NCBI GenBank assembly: GCA_900765095.1
Contig: CAAFRB010000066.1
Location: 1 to 52,512, forward strand
DNA length: 52,512 nucleotides
Reading direction: 5' to 3'
DNA from: Clostridia bacterium
GTDB lineage: Bacteria; Bacillota; Clostridia; TANB77; UBA1234
In this document: positions 15,834 to 24,384 of the stretch, piece by piece
Numbering within the stretch: position 1 is the first letter of the stretch
Layout of the letters: each line of letters opens with the position of its first letter
The notes under the pieces: generated by a model
What the model was told of the DNA's origin: nothing
Databases searched by the model: none
The model's input: only the letters and a program-made list of their open reading frames with translations
Translations under genes and position numbers: made by a program

Positions 15834-16807
15834 CCTCTATTCATTAAATTAGCCGTAGCTTCTTCCGGAGTCTTGCCATTATGTATTATGTCGTACATTT
15901 CGTCTATTATTGGTGTGCTAACACTATGCTTACGAGCTAAACTATACGCTCCATCTACAGCATATATGCCTTCGACAACCATACCGACTTCTTTAACTGC
16001 ATCTTCTATCTTCTTTCCTTGACCTATCAATATTCCACATCTTCTGTTTCTACTGTGCATACTAGAACAAGTCACAAACAAGTCGCCTACTCCTGTAAGT
16101 CCATAAAAAGTCTGCCTTTTTGCACCCGTTTCCACTCCAAGTCTTGCAATTTCAGCAATTCCACGAGTAATCAGTGCCGCAACTGTATTGTCACCATATC
16201 CCAATCCAGTTGCAACTCCACAAGCAAGTGCAATAATATTTTTCAAAGAGCCACCCATTTCAACACCTTTTATGTCATCATTTGTATATACCCTAAACTT
16301 ATCGTTCATAAATACATCCTGCAACATAGATGCTGTTTCTTCATTTTCTCCAGCAATTACAACGGCTGTAGGAATAAACTGTGACACTTCCTCTGCGTGG
16401 CTAGGCCCAGACAATGCTGCAACACTATTGTTAGGTAGTATTTCTTTTATTACTTCTGTATATAGCTTTTCGGTTTCCTTTTCCATTCCTTTTGAACATA
16501 GTACAAACACTTGCTTATCTGTAACAAAAGATTTCATTTCATTTATTGTTCCTCTTATTGCACTTGAAGGCGTAACTATCAATATTATCTTTGCATCTTG
16601 CAATACTGTTTCAAAATCCGTATAGCAGACTATACTATCTGGTATCGATACATCAGGCAAAAATTTGCACCTATGTTCATTATTGATTATGTCTGCTTCT
16701 CCTTTATCATAAGACCACAATTTCACCTCATGACCATTTCTATTAAGTAGCAAAGCAAGTGCTACACCCCAGCTTCCACTACCTATTACTGCAATCTTTT
16801 CGCTCAT
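15812..16807 (-). CDS. gpsA: Glycerol-3-phosphate dehydrogenase [NAD(P)+]
   Basis: This 331-residue enzyme reduces dihydroxyacetone phosphate to sn-glycerol 3-phosphate for phospholipid synthesis. The N-terminal GSGSWGVALALLLNRNGHEV is the Rossmann motif. LSGPSHAEEV near 135, the catalytic-lysine segment GGSLKNIIALACG near 185, and GLTGVGDLFVTCSS near 240 are all standard. It is third in the operon der-plsY-gpsA, so glycerol-3-phosphate supply is coupled to the acyltransferase that uses it. AAGGAGAT precedes the ATG. Confidence 0.95.
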   Translation of the reverse strand: MSEKIAVIGSGSWGVALALLLNRNGHEVKLWSYDKGEADIINNEHRCKFLPDVSIPDSIVCYTDFETVLQDAKIILIVTPSSAIRGTINEMKSFVTDKQVFVLCSKGMEKETEKLYTEVIKEILPNNSVAALSGPSHAEEVSQFIPTAVVIAGENEETASMLQDVFMNDKFRVYTNDDIKGVEMGGSLKNIIALACGVATGLGYGDNTVAALITRGIAEIARLGVETGAKRQTFYGLTGVGDLFVTCSSMHSRNRRCGILIGQGKKIEDAVKEVGMVVEGIYAVDGAYSLARKHSVSTPIIDEMYDIIHNGKTPEEATANLMNRGKKAENL

Positions 16808-16849
16808 ATTTTTATCTCCTTGTATCGTAATATCAAGTTATTATATTCT

Positions 16850-17548
16850 TTATTTTTGATTAGATGATAATTCATTTGCTTTTTCTTTTTTAGTCTTCCA
16901 TAGCTTTTTTTCTGTACCATTTAGCAGTCTTTCAATGTTACCTCTATGTTTATATATTGCAAGAGTACACACCAAGCAGGCAAAAAACAAATACAAAATA
17001 CCATTAAAAACTGGAAGTGCCTCTGCGTTTATCAGTGTCATTGCTAAAACTAAAGCTGGATAGATAATAGCAGCAATTACAGAACCTAGTGATACCATTC
17101 TTGAAAGCAATATAAATACCACTCCAACAATCAAACATGTAACACCAATTGGCCACTCTATCATAAGAATTGCACCAAGTGAAGTTGCAATTCCTTTACC
17201 GCCTTTAAATCCATAATATATAGGATAATCATGGCCTAGTATAGCTGCAAGAGCTGAAACCATTATTGCTAATTCACGCGCTAGTTCTTGTTGAGCTTCA
17301 GGTATATTTCCTAAACTAATTAACCACTTACCTAATAGTATTGCAACAACAGCCTTAAGCATATCAAATAGCAGTACTAGCACTGCTGGTCCTTTTCCTA
17401 AGACTCTAAGAGTATTAGTAGTCCCCGCATTTCCGCTTCCTTGTTCTCTTATGTCGCCTTTTTTCATTAATTTACTAAGAATTATTGATAGATTAACGCT
17501 GCCTATCAAATAGCCAGTCATAACTATAACTATTAATTGCCAAACCAT
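16850..17548 (-). CDS. plsY: Acyl-phosphate:glycerol-3-phosphate acyltransferase
   Basis: This 232-residue integral membrane enzyme makes lysophosphatidate from glycerol 3-phosphate and acyl-phosphate. Conserved motifs are GSVNLSIILSKL, GSGNAGTTNTLRVLGKGPA near 37-55, and YYGFKGGKGIATSLGA near 116-131. About five membrane helices are predicted by eye. A charged C-terminal tail is slightly longer than usual. It lies between der and gpsA in one operon. Confidence 0.93.
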   Translation of the reverse strand: MVWQLIVIVMTGYLIGSVNLSIILSKLMKKGDIREQGSGNAGTTNTLRVLGKGPAVLVLLFDMLKAVVAILLGKWLISLGNIPEAQQELARELAIMVSALAAILGHDYPIYYGFKGGKGIATSLGAILMIEWPIGVTCLIVGVVFILLSRMVSLGSVIAAIIYPALVLAMTLINAEALPVFNGILYLFFACLVCTLAIYKHRGNIERLLNGTEKKLWKTKKEKANELSSNQK

Positions 17549-17568
17549 ACTTGCTACCTCCTATACTT

Positions 17569-18900
17569 TTACTTTTCTTCTTTTAATTTTTCTCTTACTA
17601 TTATTCTGACCGGAGTTCCTGTTAGCCCTCCAAAGTTCTTTCTAATCTGATTTTCTATATACCTTTGATATGAAAAGTGGAATAGCTGTGCATTATTGCA
17701 GAACACCACATACGTTGGTGGTCTTATTGAAACTTGTGTTGCATAGTATATTTTTAATCTTCTTCCTTTATCGCTTGGTGGCTGTACAAGTGTAATAGCC
17801 TCCTCAATAACATTATTAAGCATACCAGTCGTAGCTCTGAACGAATTTTGCTTATTAACATCATTAATCATCGGAAATAGCTTATCCACTCTTTGACCAG
17901 TTAACGCTGACACGAATATTATAGGAGCATAAGATAAATAAGCAAGCTTTGTGTACACATCCTTCTTAAAGTTCTCTAAAGTGCCTGTTTCTTTCTCAAT
18001 CAAGTCCCATTTATTTATCAAGATTATGACACCTTTACCAGATTCATGTGCTTCACCTGCTATCTTGGCATCCTGATCAGTAACGCCTTCTGTTGCATCT
18101 ATAACTAACACACATACATGTGCATTTTCGATTGCCATTTTTGCTCTTAAAATACTATATTTTTCAATCGACTCTTCAATTTTGCTTTTCTTCCTTATTC
18201 CAGCAGTATCAATAAATACATATTTTCCATACTCATTTTCATATTTTGTATCTATAGCATCTCTTGTGGTTCCAGCAATGTTTGAAACAATCAATCTATT
18301 TTCGCCTAAGATTTTATTTATCAATGAAGATTTTCCTGCGTTAGGTTTACCTATTATAGCAACATGTATATATTCATCATCATCATCTAACTCGCTTTCT
18401 GGTGGGAATTTATCATATATTGCATCTAAAACCTCACCTGTTCCTAACTGGTTAAGTGATGACACTGGGAAAGGCTCGCCTAATCCCAAATTGTAAAACT
18501 CATACAATTCATCTGGGACTTCGCCAATCTTATCGGCTTTGTTACATACTAATACAATTGGCTTTTTAGTCTTTCTTAGCATAGTTGCTACTTCGTAATC
18601 AGAAGCTGTAACACCTTGTTTGATATCTGTTAAAAATATTATAACATCAGCTGTTTCCATAGCAATCTCTGCTTGTCTTCTCATCTGTACTAATATTTCA
18701 TCATTTGAATCTGGCTCAATACCACCCGTATCTATAAGAGTAAACTTTCTGCCACGCCATTCTGAATCAGCATAAACTCTATCTCTTGTCACTCCAGGAG
18801 TATCTTCAACTATTGATTTCTTTTCACCTATTATATAATTAAAAAAGGTAGATTTTCCAACATTCGGTCTACCTATTAAAGCTACTATTGGTTTTGCCAT
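17569..18900 (-). CDS. der: Ribosome-associated GTPase Der (EngA)
   Basis: This 443-residue protein has two GTPase domains and a C-terminal KH-like domain, and functions in 50S subunit assembly. The first P-loop is GRPNVGKST (near 10), with DTPGVTRDR and NKAD. The second is GKPNAGKSS (near 186), with DTAGIRKKSKI and NKWD. The ATG at 18900 has GAGGTG 6 bp upstream. The GTG three codons earlier lies inside that site. It is the first gene of der-plsY-gpsA. Confidence 0.95.
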   Translation of the reverse strand: MAKPIVALIGRPNVGKSTFFNYIIGEKKSIVEDTPGVTRDRVYADSEWRGRKFTLIDTGGIEPDSNDEILVQMRRQAEIAMETADVIIFLTDIKQGVTASDYEVATMLRKTKKPIVLVCNKADKIGEVPDELYEFYNLGLGEPFPVSSLNQLGTGEVLDAIYDKFPPESELDDDDEYIHVAIIGKPNAGKSSLINKILGENRLIVSNIAGTTRDAIDTKYENEYGKYVFIDTAGIRKKSKIEESIEKYSILRAKMAIENAHVCVLVIDATEGVTDQDAKIAGEAHESGKGVIILINKWDLIEKETGTLENFKKDVYTKLAYLSYAPIIFVSALTGQRVDKLFPMINDVNKQNSFRATTGMLNNVIEEAITLVQPPSDKGRRLKIYYATQVSIRPPTYVVFCNNAQLFHFSYQRYIENQIRKNFGGLTGTPVRIIVREKLKEEK

Positions 18901-18921
18901 TTCTTTCACCTCACGCTCTAT

Positions 18922-18950
18922 ATTTTAACCAAATATACGAAAAAAGTCAA
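18922..18950 (-). promoter_or_regulatory. Sigma-A promoter of der-plsY-gpsA
   Basis: TTGACT (18945-18950) and TAAAAT (18922-18927) are 17 bp apart on the minus strand. Confidence 0.75.
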
Positions 18951-18988
18951 CAAAATTAAAAAGCATGCTTGGTTGGTATTTTAAATAA

Positions 18989-19019
18989 GGCTGCAAATTT
19001 GTTGCTTTCCTATTGTATA
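18989..19019. repeat. Half copy of the terminator-linked repeat element
   Basis: The reverse strand reads TATACAATAGGAAAGCAACA and then AATTTGCA, matching half of the complete 63-bp element. It is joined directly to the T-tract of the terminator at 19024-19050. Confidence 0.7.
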
Positions 19020-19023
19020 AAAA

Positions 19024-19050
19024 AAGCGTTAGCTTTTTAGACTAACGCTT
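19024..19050 (-). terminator. Rho-independent terminator of the 58-residue membrane protein gene
   Basis: AAGCGTTAG and CTAACGCTT form a perfect 9-bp stem, followed by T7 on the minus strand. The stem overlaps the stop codon of the gene. Confidence 0.85.
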
Positions 19051-19218
19051 CTTCTTACGAGGTAACCACTGAATTATTTCAGTAATCACCAAGAAGACCA
19101 GCAAGGCGATTATCGCCTTGCCTGGGTTTACTATGATAAACATGATAACCCACCGGAATCCCTTCATTAACACGATTAACAAAAGGATTCCAATTACCAG
19201 CAGCGCTAAATACAGCAC
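19042..19218 (-). CDS. Small two-helix membrane protein, 58 residues
   Basis: A GTG at 19216-19218, 10 bp after AAGGAGG, opens MLYLALLVIGILLLIVLMKG. The protein continues with a second hydrophobic stretch (KAIIALLVFLVITEII) and ends in WLPRKKKR. Two membrane helices with a basic C-terminus are clear. It is too short for most gene finders. Codon use is GC-richer than its neighbours, like the genes at 24-27 kb. A near-consensus promoter and strong terminator flank it, so it is very likely expressed. Function unknown. Confidence 0.7.
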   Translation of the reverse strand: MLYLALLVIGILLLIVLMKGFRWVIMFIIVNPGKAIIALLVFLVITEIIQWLPRKKKR

Positions 19219-19255
19219 TACACTTACACCTCCTTAAAAAAATATCTGTAAGCAT

Positions 19256-19284
19256 ATTATACCATAGGTTACATAATTTTACAA
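19256..19284 (-). promoter_or_regulatory. Promoter with a palindromic operator-like site for the 58-residue gene
   Basis: TTGTAA (19279-19284) and TATAAT (19256-19261) are 17 bp apart. The inverted repeat GGTTAC...GTAACC (19266-19290) covers the -35 box and spacer and includes TTATGTAA. The same word, on the other strand, occurs in the spacers of two promoters near 26 kb. Confidence 0.65.
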
Positions 19285-19380
19285 GTAACCTGACGCGCTA
19301 TCCATGATTCTCATTGTACTATTTAAAAAGCACCTATTAGATTTTTGCATCTAACAAGTGCTTTCCAACGTTTACAAAAA

Positions 19381-19643
19381 TTATAATTCTTGTATCCAAT
19401 TTGATTTAACATATAAAATTCTGTGAACTTCTACTATTTTTTCTTCAATTATTAAATCATTTTCGTTATATGTGCTATTTAAATCTATTGTTTTTTCTGT
19501 TCCATCAATTACATCACTGGTCTTATCTCCCGAAAAAGCATCATCTCCATTAATTTCTTATTCTTAATGTTTATTAGTGCTCCAGTAACTAAAATGGAAA
19601 CTATTGCAAAGATTACAACTCTTGTAAATATCTTTTTCATCAT
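19381..19643 (-). pseudogene. Frameshifted small secreted or membrane-anchored protein
   Basis: From ATGATG (19638-19643) the frame gives a signal-like helix (MMKKIFTRVVIFAIVSILVT) and then runs out in a wrong frame. The next frame continues sensibly as EINGDDAFSGDKTSDVIDGT and ends IVEVHRILYVKSNWIQEL at the TAA at 19381. The switch lies near 19556-19560. Together they would make an exported protein of roughly 85 residues. It lies beside a degraded pstS remnant, so decay is more likely than programmed shifting. Confidence 0.5.
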
Positions 19644-19653
19644 GAATCCTCAT

Positions 19654-19965
19654 TTAGTGAGGTGGCACATACCCAGCTTCTTCTATTATTTTACTTTCTC
19701 TTTTTCCTAATACATCATTAACCAATTTTCTAGCACTGTTATTCTCTTCTTCATCATCTCCTGCAACTTCTTTCCAATTTGTAATATCACCTTTATATAT
19801 TTTTACTACCTCATCTAAAGTTAAGTTATCAACAGGATTTTTTGAATTTACTATAAAAACAAAAATTGTGTATAGCCAAGGAAGCATCAACTTTAGGATA
19901 ATTTTCTAACGTAAATATAGGAGCTTCTTTTTGATCACCACTATTAATTACATTATCTCCTCAAT
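19654..19965 (-). pseudogene. Degraded phosphate-binding PstS-like gene
   Basis: One frame contains FVFIVNSKNPVDNLTLDEVV followed by KIYKGDITNWKEVAG, the central hinge of phosphate ABC transporter binding proteins, and then the C-terminal ESKIIEEAGYVPP. The upstream part, EAPIFTLENYPKVDASLAI, resembles the start of mature PstS but is in another frame. The phosphate-binding loop region between them is missing, as is most of the second lobe. Internal deletions plus a frameshift indicate a dead gene. No pst transporter genes lie nearby. Confidence 0.7.
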
Positions 19966-20026
19966 ATTTTTATTTACCATAGTAATTATATCATACATTT
20001 AATTATAGAATACGAATAATTAAATT

Positions 20027-22393
20027 TTAACAATCTCTTAGTGTAACACTGCACTCTGCTGTTACCTTGTCTATTATTTTATTAAATATTGCAAGTACTT
20101 CCTCGTCACTCAATGTCTTTTCTTTGTCATTGAATGTTAATGTATAAGCTATTGATTTTTTATTTCCGCCTAAATTTATTCCTGTATAAACATCAAATAC
20201 TTTAACATCAATTAATCTCTTTCCGCCAACTTTTCTAATAACTTTTTCAATCTGTTCTGATGTAATCTCTTTATCCATTACAAAAGCTACATCTTTTACG
20301 ACATTAGGGAACTTAGATATTTCTTTATATTTCATTCCCTCATGTTTAGCATTTGAAAGCATTTCCAAATTCAATTCCATTACAAAAATATCTTCTTTTG
20401 AAATTGTTGGATGTATTTTGCCTATTACACCGGCTTTTACGTCATCTACAATTATATTTGCAGATTGTCCTGGATGTAATTCTGATGGCAAATCTTCATT
20501 TACAACAAGATTATATCTACCAGCGAAACCAAGATAATCTAAAAGTTCTTCCATAACGCCTTTAATTACATAAAAGTCTACAACTTTCTTTTCAAGGCCT
20601 ACTGTATACACTCCTGTCATTAAAGCAGCAAGCGAAAGATGTTCTCCATATTTTCCATCTTTATTAAAGAAACTCTTCCCAATTTCAAATATAGAAATAT
20701 CTTTTTCATTACGAGCTCTATTGTAGTCATAAATCATCTTTAATGATGGAATCAAACTATAACGAAGTGCGTTTCTTTCCTCTGTCATTGGATCTAAGAT
20801 TTTTACAACATTAAATTCATCTGTAGAATATTTCTTTACTTCCGAATCTGGAATTAATGCATAGCTCAATGTTTCATTTAATCCCAACTCAACCATCTTG
20901 TTTCTTGCTGCACGTTTAAATTTATCGTAATGACCTGGTATAACTGGTAACACCATCTTTTTGCCTTGTATGTTATCCATTCCGTAAAAACGTCCTATAT
21001 CATGAATTAGGTCTTCTTTAATTTGAATATCCCATCTTCTTGAAGGTATATTTACTATTAATTTGTTTCCGTCAACTTTTGCTTCTAAACGAAGTCTTCT
21101 CAATATATCTAAAATAGCTTCATTGGGAATCTCTATACCCAAAACATTTCTTATTTTTTCAAATGTTACTTCTATAATTCTATCATCACTATTAGTTTTG
21201 TTATATTCACACATTCCGCCAACTATTGTAGCGTCAGCATATTTTTGAAGTAGATAACAACTTCTCTTTATGGCTAGCAATGTTCTCTTAGGATCCAATC
21301 CTTTTTCAAATCTGTTACTTGCTTCACTTCTTATAATTTTCTTTGATGTAAGTCTTACTTTAACATTATCAAAAATAGCAGATTCTATAACGATATTCTT
21401 TGTATCGTCTTCAACTTCAGTAGATAAGCCGCCCATAACACCAGCAAGTCCAATTGCTTTCTCACTATCAGCAATTACTATATCATCTTTACTTAATACT
21501 CTTTCCTGCTCGTCAAGTGTTGTAAGCTTTTCGCCTTCATTTGCCATCCTAACTGTTAGGGTACTACCTAATCTATCAGCATCGTAAAAATGTAAAGGTT
21601 GTCCAATCTCAAGCATTACATAGTTACTTATATCAACAACGTTATTAATTGGTCTAATACCAGAAGCTATAAGTCTATTTTTCATCCATGTAGGACTTTC
21701 TTTAATGACTACATTTTCAACTTTTTTAGCATAAAATAAAGAACAATTATCCGTTTCAATATTCAAATCAAATTTATCTGCAAAATTATCAGATGTTTCA
21801 GTATAATCTAAATCCATATCTTTAATTGGTAAATCATATAATGCAGATATTTCATAAGTCATACCAATAATACTTAGCAAATCGCCTCTGTTAGCAGTCA
21901 ACTCAAAATCGATAACATCATCATCTAATCCTAAATATTTAATAGGATCTCCACCAACTATAGCATCATCTCCAAGCTCTGCAATGCCTTCTATATCCGC
22001 TGGTTTCAAGAATTTATGTTCTAATCCTAATTCTTGAACAGAACAAAGCATACCACAAGATTCTTCTCCTCTGATTTTTCCTTTTTTAATTGTAAGACCT
22101 GGAAGTTTTGCACCAACAACGGCAACTATTACCTTTATACCTTCGCGTGCATTTGGTGCACCACAAACTATATTTAATACTTCGCTTCCAATATCAACTT
22201 TGCACAAATGTAAGTGATCAGAATCAGGATGCATCTTACACTCAAGTATTTTTCCTATTTTCAAGCCTTCAACTTCAAGTAATGACTTTGCACTATCATA
22301 TTCATTTCCAACGTTTGTCATATCTTCGCCAAGAGTATGTACATCAACAGGGACATCTATATAATCCTTTAAAAAATTAATACTTAATTTCAT
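20027..22393 (-). CDS. pheT: Phenylalanyl-tRNA synthetase beta subunit
   Basis: This 788-residue subunit has the tRNA-binding EMAP-like domain (about 40-150), B3/B4 editing domain, B5 domain, and the C-terminal anticodon-binding fold (about 695-788, from KEISKFPNVVKDVAFVMDKE). The start MKLSINFLKDYIDVPVD is typical, and AGGATG lies about 8 bp before it. It overlaps the end of pheS by 17 bp, implying translational coupling within the alpha2-beta2 enzyme operon. Confidence 0.95.
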   Translation of the reverse strand: MKLSINFLKDYIDVPVDVHTLGEDMTNVGNEYDSAKSLLEVEGLKIGKILECKMHPDSDHLHLCKVDIGSEVLNIVCGAPNAREGIKVIVAVVGAKLPGLTIKKGKIRGEESCGMLCSVQELGLEHKFLKPADIEGIAELGDDAIVGGDPIKYLGLDDDVIDFELTANRGDLLSIIGMTYEISALYDLPIKDMDLDYTETSDNFADKFDLNIETDNCSLFYAKKVENVVIKESPTWMKNRLIASGIRPINNVVDISNYVMLEIGQPLHFYDADRLGSTLTVRMANEGEKLTTLDEQERVLSKDDIVIADSEKAIGLAGVMGGLSTEVEDDTKNIVIESAIFDNVKVRLTSKKIIRSEASNRFEKGLDPKRTLLAIKRSCYLLQKYADATIVGGMCEYNKTNSDDRIIEVTFEKIRNVLGIEIPNEAILDILRRLRLEAKVDGNKLIVNIPSRRWDIQIKEDLIHDIGRFYGMDNIQGKKMVLPVIPGHYDKFKRAARNKMVELGLNETLSYALIPDSEVKKYSTDEFNVVKILDPMTEERNALRYSLIPSLKMIYDYNRARNEKDISIFEIGKSFFNKDGKYGEHLSLAALMTGVYTVGLEKKVVDFYVIKGVMEELLDYLGFAGRYNLVVNEDLPSELHPGQSANIIVDDVKAGVIGKIHPTISKEDIFVMELNLEMLSNAKHEGMKYKEISKFPNVVKDVAFVMDKEITSEQIEKVIRKVGGKRLIDVKVFDVYTGINLGGNKKSIAYTLTFNDKEKTLSDEEVLAIFNKIIDKVTAECSVTLRDC

Positions 22394-23432
22394 ATTCTTC
22401 ATCCTTTCTGTCAAATTGTTTTAAAAATCTAATATCATTAGTATACAAGTATCTGATATCAGGAATTGCATACTTAAACATTGCAAGCCTGTCTAGGCCT
22501 GTACCAAATGCGAAACCAGTATACTTATCTGGATCATATCCACCCATTCTAAGTACATTTGGATGTACCATACCTGCACCAAGAAGTTCTATCCAGCCCG
22601 TCTTTTTGCATAAAGGACATCCTTTTCCACCACACTTAAAGCATGTTACATCAACTTCGCAAGATGGAGATGTAAATGGGAAATAGCTAGGTCTAAAACG
22701 TACTTTTGTATCCTCACCTAATAATTTCTTTGCAAATATTTCAAGAGTTCCTTTCAAATCAGCAAGTGAAATATTTTCATCAATTACTAATCCTTCAACT
22801 TGACCAAATTGATGTGAATGAGTTGCGTCATCATCTCTTCTATATGTTTTTCCTGGGCATATAACACGAATAGGCTTCTTTTCTGTGTTTGCTTGCATAA
22901 TTCTAGATTGAGAAGATGATGTTTGCGTTCTAAGCAAGTATTCTTCATCTATATAGAATGTATCTTGAGCATCTCTTGCAGGGTGACCAACTGTGTAATT
23001 TAATAATCTAAAGCAATGCTCGTCATCTTCAAGCTCTGGTCCATCGATAACATCATATCCCATAGAAACAAACAAATCTTCAACTTCCTCGATTATTCTG
23101 TTAAAAGGATGCTTAGAACCTCTTTGAAGTTTAACAGAAGGAAGCGAAATATCTATAGTTTCTTCCTTTAATTTCTTGTTAATCATTTTTTCTTCAATAC
23201 GTGTTTTGATTTTTTCAAAGCCATCATTAAAAGCCTCTCTTAAAACATTCACACGCATACCATACTCTTTCTTTTCCTCTACTGGGATATCCTTAATCTT
23301 ACTACTAAGTTCTGTAATGATTCCTTTCTTTCCTTGATATTGTGCTTTCAAATCATTCAACTCTTGCATTGTATTGATTTTTTCAAATTTTTCTGTTAAT
23401 TCGTCAACTAACTGTTTAATTTTTTCTTGCAT
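22377..23432 (-). CDS. pheS: Phenylalanyl-tRNA synthetase alpha subunit
   Basis: This 351-residue catalytic subunit has an N-terminal coiled coil (1-85), HPFNRIIEEVEDLFVSMGYD near 107, and class II motif 2 at YRRDDDATHSHQFGQVEGLV. It has a four-cysteine knuckle (CFKCGGKGCPLC) near 268 and motif 3 at GFAFGTGLDRLAMFKYAIPD. The knuckle accounts for its slightly greater length than the usual 340 residues. The gene is controlled by a T-box leader. Confidence 0.95.
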   Translation of the reverse strand: MQEKIKQLVDELTEKFEKINTMQELNDLKAQYQGKKGIITELSSKIKDIPVEEKKEYGMRVNVLREAFNDGFEKIKTRIEEKMINKKLKEETIDISLPSVKLQRGSKHPFNRIIEEVEDLFVSMGYDVIDGPELEDDEHCFRLLNYTVGHPARDAQDTFYIDEEYLLRTQTSSSQSRIMQANTEKKPIRVICPGKTYRRDDDATHSHQFGQVEGLVIDENISLADLKGTLEIFAKKLLGEDTKVRFRPSYFPFTSPSCEVDVTCFKCGGKGCPLCKKTGWIELLGAGMVHPNVLRMGGYDPDKYTGFAFGTGLDRLAMFKYAIPDIRYLYTNDIRFLKQFDRKDEEYEIKY

Positions 23433-23462
23433 TTTTATCCTCCTTTACTTTTATATGTTTTT

Positions 23463-23525
23463 TATACAATAGGAAAGAAAATCAATACATAAAAGGTTGC
23501 AAATTTGTTACTTCCCTATTGTATA
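23463..23525. repeat. Complete 63-bp inverted-repeat element, copy between the pheS T-box and pheS
   Basis: It starts TATACAATAGGAAAG and ends CTTCCCTATTGTATA; the 15-bp ends are inverted with one mismatch. The interior reads ATACATAAAAGGTTGCAAAT and more. It is joined to the T-tract of the T-box terminator and therefore lies within the transcribed leader, before the pheS ribosome site. Confidence 0.85.
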
Positions 23526-23770
23526 AAAAATCCCAGAATGAAAATTCATTCTGGGACGATTATATCTAAATCGCGGTACCACCCAAATTCTAACCAAAGG
23601 TTAGCTCTTTAAGGCAAGATTAACGCTCTAACACGTGTCATTTTCATGACATGGCTCCTACATCCGAAATTCATTAATTTAATTTGTCTTAAAAGAGCTC
23701 TCAGCCATCGACTCTTCCTTTCTGTCAGAACTTAAATTAACTACTAAATATGTAATCAACACCAAATCTG
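23525..23770 (-). promoter_or_regulatory. T-box leader of pheST
   Basis: The minus strand carries GGGTGGTACCGCG (23572-23584), the T-box antiterminator sequence. A 12-bp-stem terminator (23531-23556) and a T6 tail follow. Upstream sequence has the AAGGAAGAGT and GAGAG elements expected in Stem I. A TTC triplet within TGAATTTCGG (23664-23673) is a candidate Phe specifier, but its position in the Stem I fold is not certain. Confidence 0.88.
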
Positions 23771-23775
23771 TTACT

Positions 23776-23804
23776 ATATTACATCATTTTATATTGATTG
23801 TCAA
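23776..23804 (-). promoter_or_regulatory. Promoter of the pheST transcript
   Basis: TTGACA (23799-23804) and TAATAT (23776-23781) are 17 bp apart on the minus strand. Confidence 0.65.
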
Positions 23805-23878
23805 TCATTTCTCCTTCGCATTTATGCACATAAATTGTGCAACGAAAAGGAAAATCTCTCGCATAAATTAAAGTTTTT

Positions 23879-23941
23879 TATACAATAGGAAAGAAAATTA
23901 ATACATAAAAAGTTGCAAATTGGTTGCTTTCGTATTGTATA
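23879..23941. repeat. Complete 63-bp inverted-repeat element, second copy
   Basis: It starts TATACAATAGGAAAG and ends CTTTCGTATTGTATA, and has the same 63-bp length and nearly the same interior as the copy at 23463-23525. It directly follows the T-tract of the terminator at 23945-23982. Confidence 0.85.
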
Positions 23942-23944
23942 AAA

Positions 23945-23982
23945 AAATTCCAAACACCTGTAATAACAGGCATTTGGAATTT
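23945..23982 (-). terminator. Rho-independent terminator of the 24-25 kb operon
   Basis: AAATTCCAAA..CCTGT pairs with ACAGG..TTTGGAATTT with a two-base internal mismatch. T7 follows on the minus strand and then the repeat element. Confidence 0.85.
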
Positions 23983-23989
23983 TTATTAA

Positions 23990-24178
23990 TTACCTTCTAC
24001 TCACCATCGTGCTGATAAAGACAACGACGTTCCATAAGAAGCAACACACCATAACGATGAAGACAATATCAAAGATAATCTTTCCCACCAGACCAATGAG
24101 TGCCAACTTAAATCCCCAAAGGATCAAGGAAATGATAGCAAAGAGGATACTCAGCGCCAAAGATGCCAATTTCTTCAC
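23990..24178 (-). CDS. Small two-helix membrane protein, 62 residues
   Basis: A GTG at 24176-24178 preceded by AAGGAGG opens MKKLASLALSILFAIISLIL. A second long hydrophobic stretch (IIFDIVFIVMVCCFLWNVVV) follows and the protein ends in SRR. It resembles the 58-residue membrane protein at 19.0 kb in size and layout, though sequence similarity is not obvious. It is last in a unit with a 32-residue ORF and the 225-residue gene upstream. No family is recognised. Confidence 0.6.
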   Translation of the reverse strand: MKKLASLALSILFAIISLILWGFKLALIGLVGKIIFDIVFIVMVCCFLWNVVVFISTMVSRR

Positions 24179-24249
24179 AAAAAAGCCTCCTTCACATTTT
24201 TGAACAACTCTCACTTTGTAAAACTCATATCACACTTAGACGATAAAGT

Positions 24250-24348
24250 TTACTTCCTCATAATACCTTTGAGCTTTTGAACGAAACGAACTCGAGCCAT
24301 CCGAAAAGTGAACATGAGCAGGTCAAAATTCTGCAAGATCTTTTTCAT
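24250..24348 (-). CDS. Small basic peptide, 32 residues
   Basis: ATG at 24346-24348, preceded by AGGAG, opens MKKILQNFDLLMFTFRMARV and then RFVQKLKGIMRK before a TAA. It is strongly basic and amphipathic (about 9 Lys/Arg). It lies between two genes of the same strand and similar base composition. The good ribosome site and position make a real small protein plausible. Membrane-active or regulatory roles are speculative. Confidence 0.45.
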   Translation of the reverse strand: MKKILQNFDLLMFTFRMARVRFVQKLKGIMRK

Positions 24349-24384
24349 TTTTTCTCCTATCACTTCTATTTAAAGAAGAAAAGT

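Noticed and set aside
16019..16625. Two overlapping plus-strand ORFs within gpsA
   Set aside because: Both are shadows of gpsA, with Ser/Thr/Cys-rich shadow composition.
23463..23941. Two repeat copies about 350 bp apart as the ends of an insertion sequence carrying the pheS leader
   Set aside because: The DNA between them is the T-box leader and its promoter, each copy is itself a complete inverted repeat, and no transposase is present.
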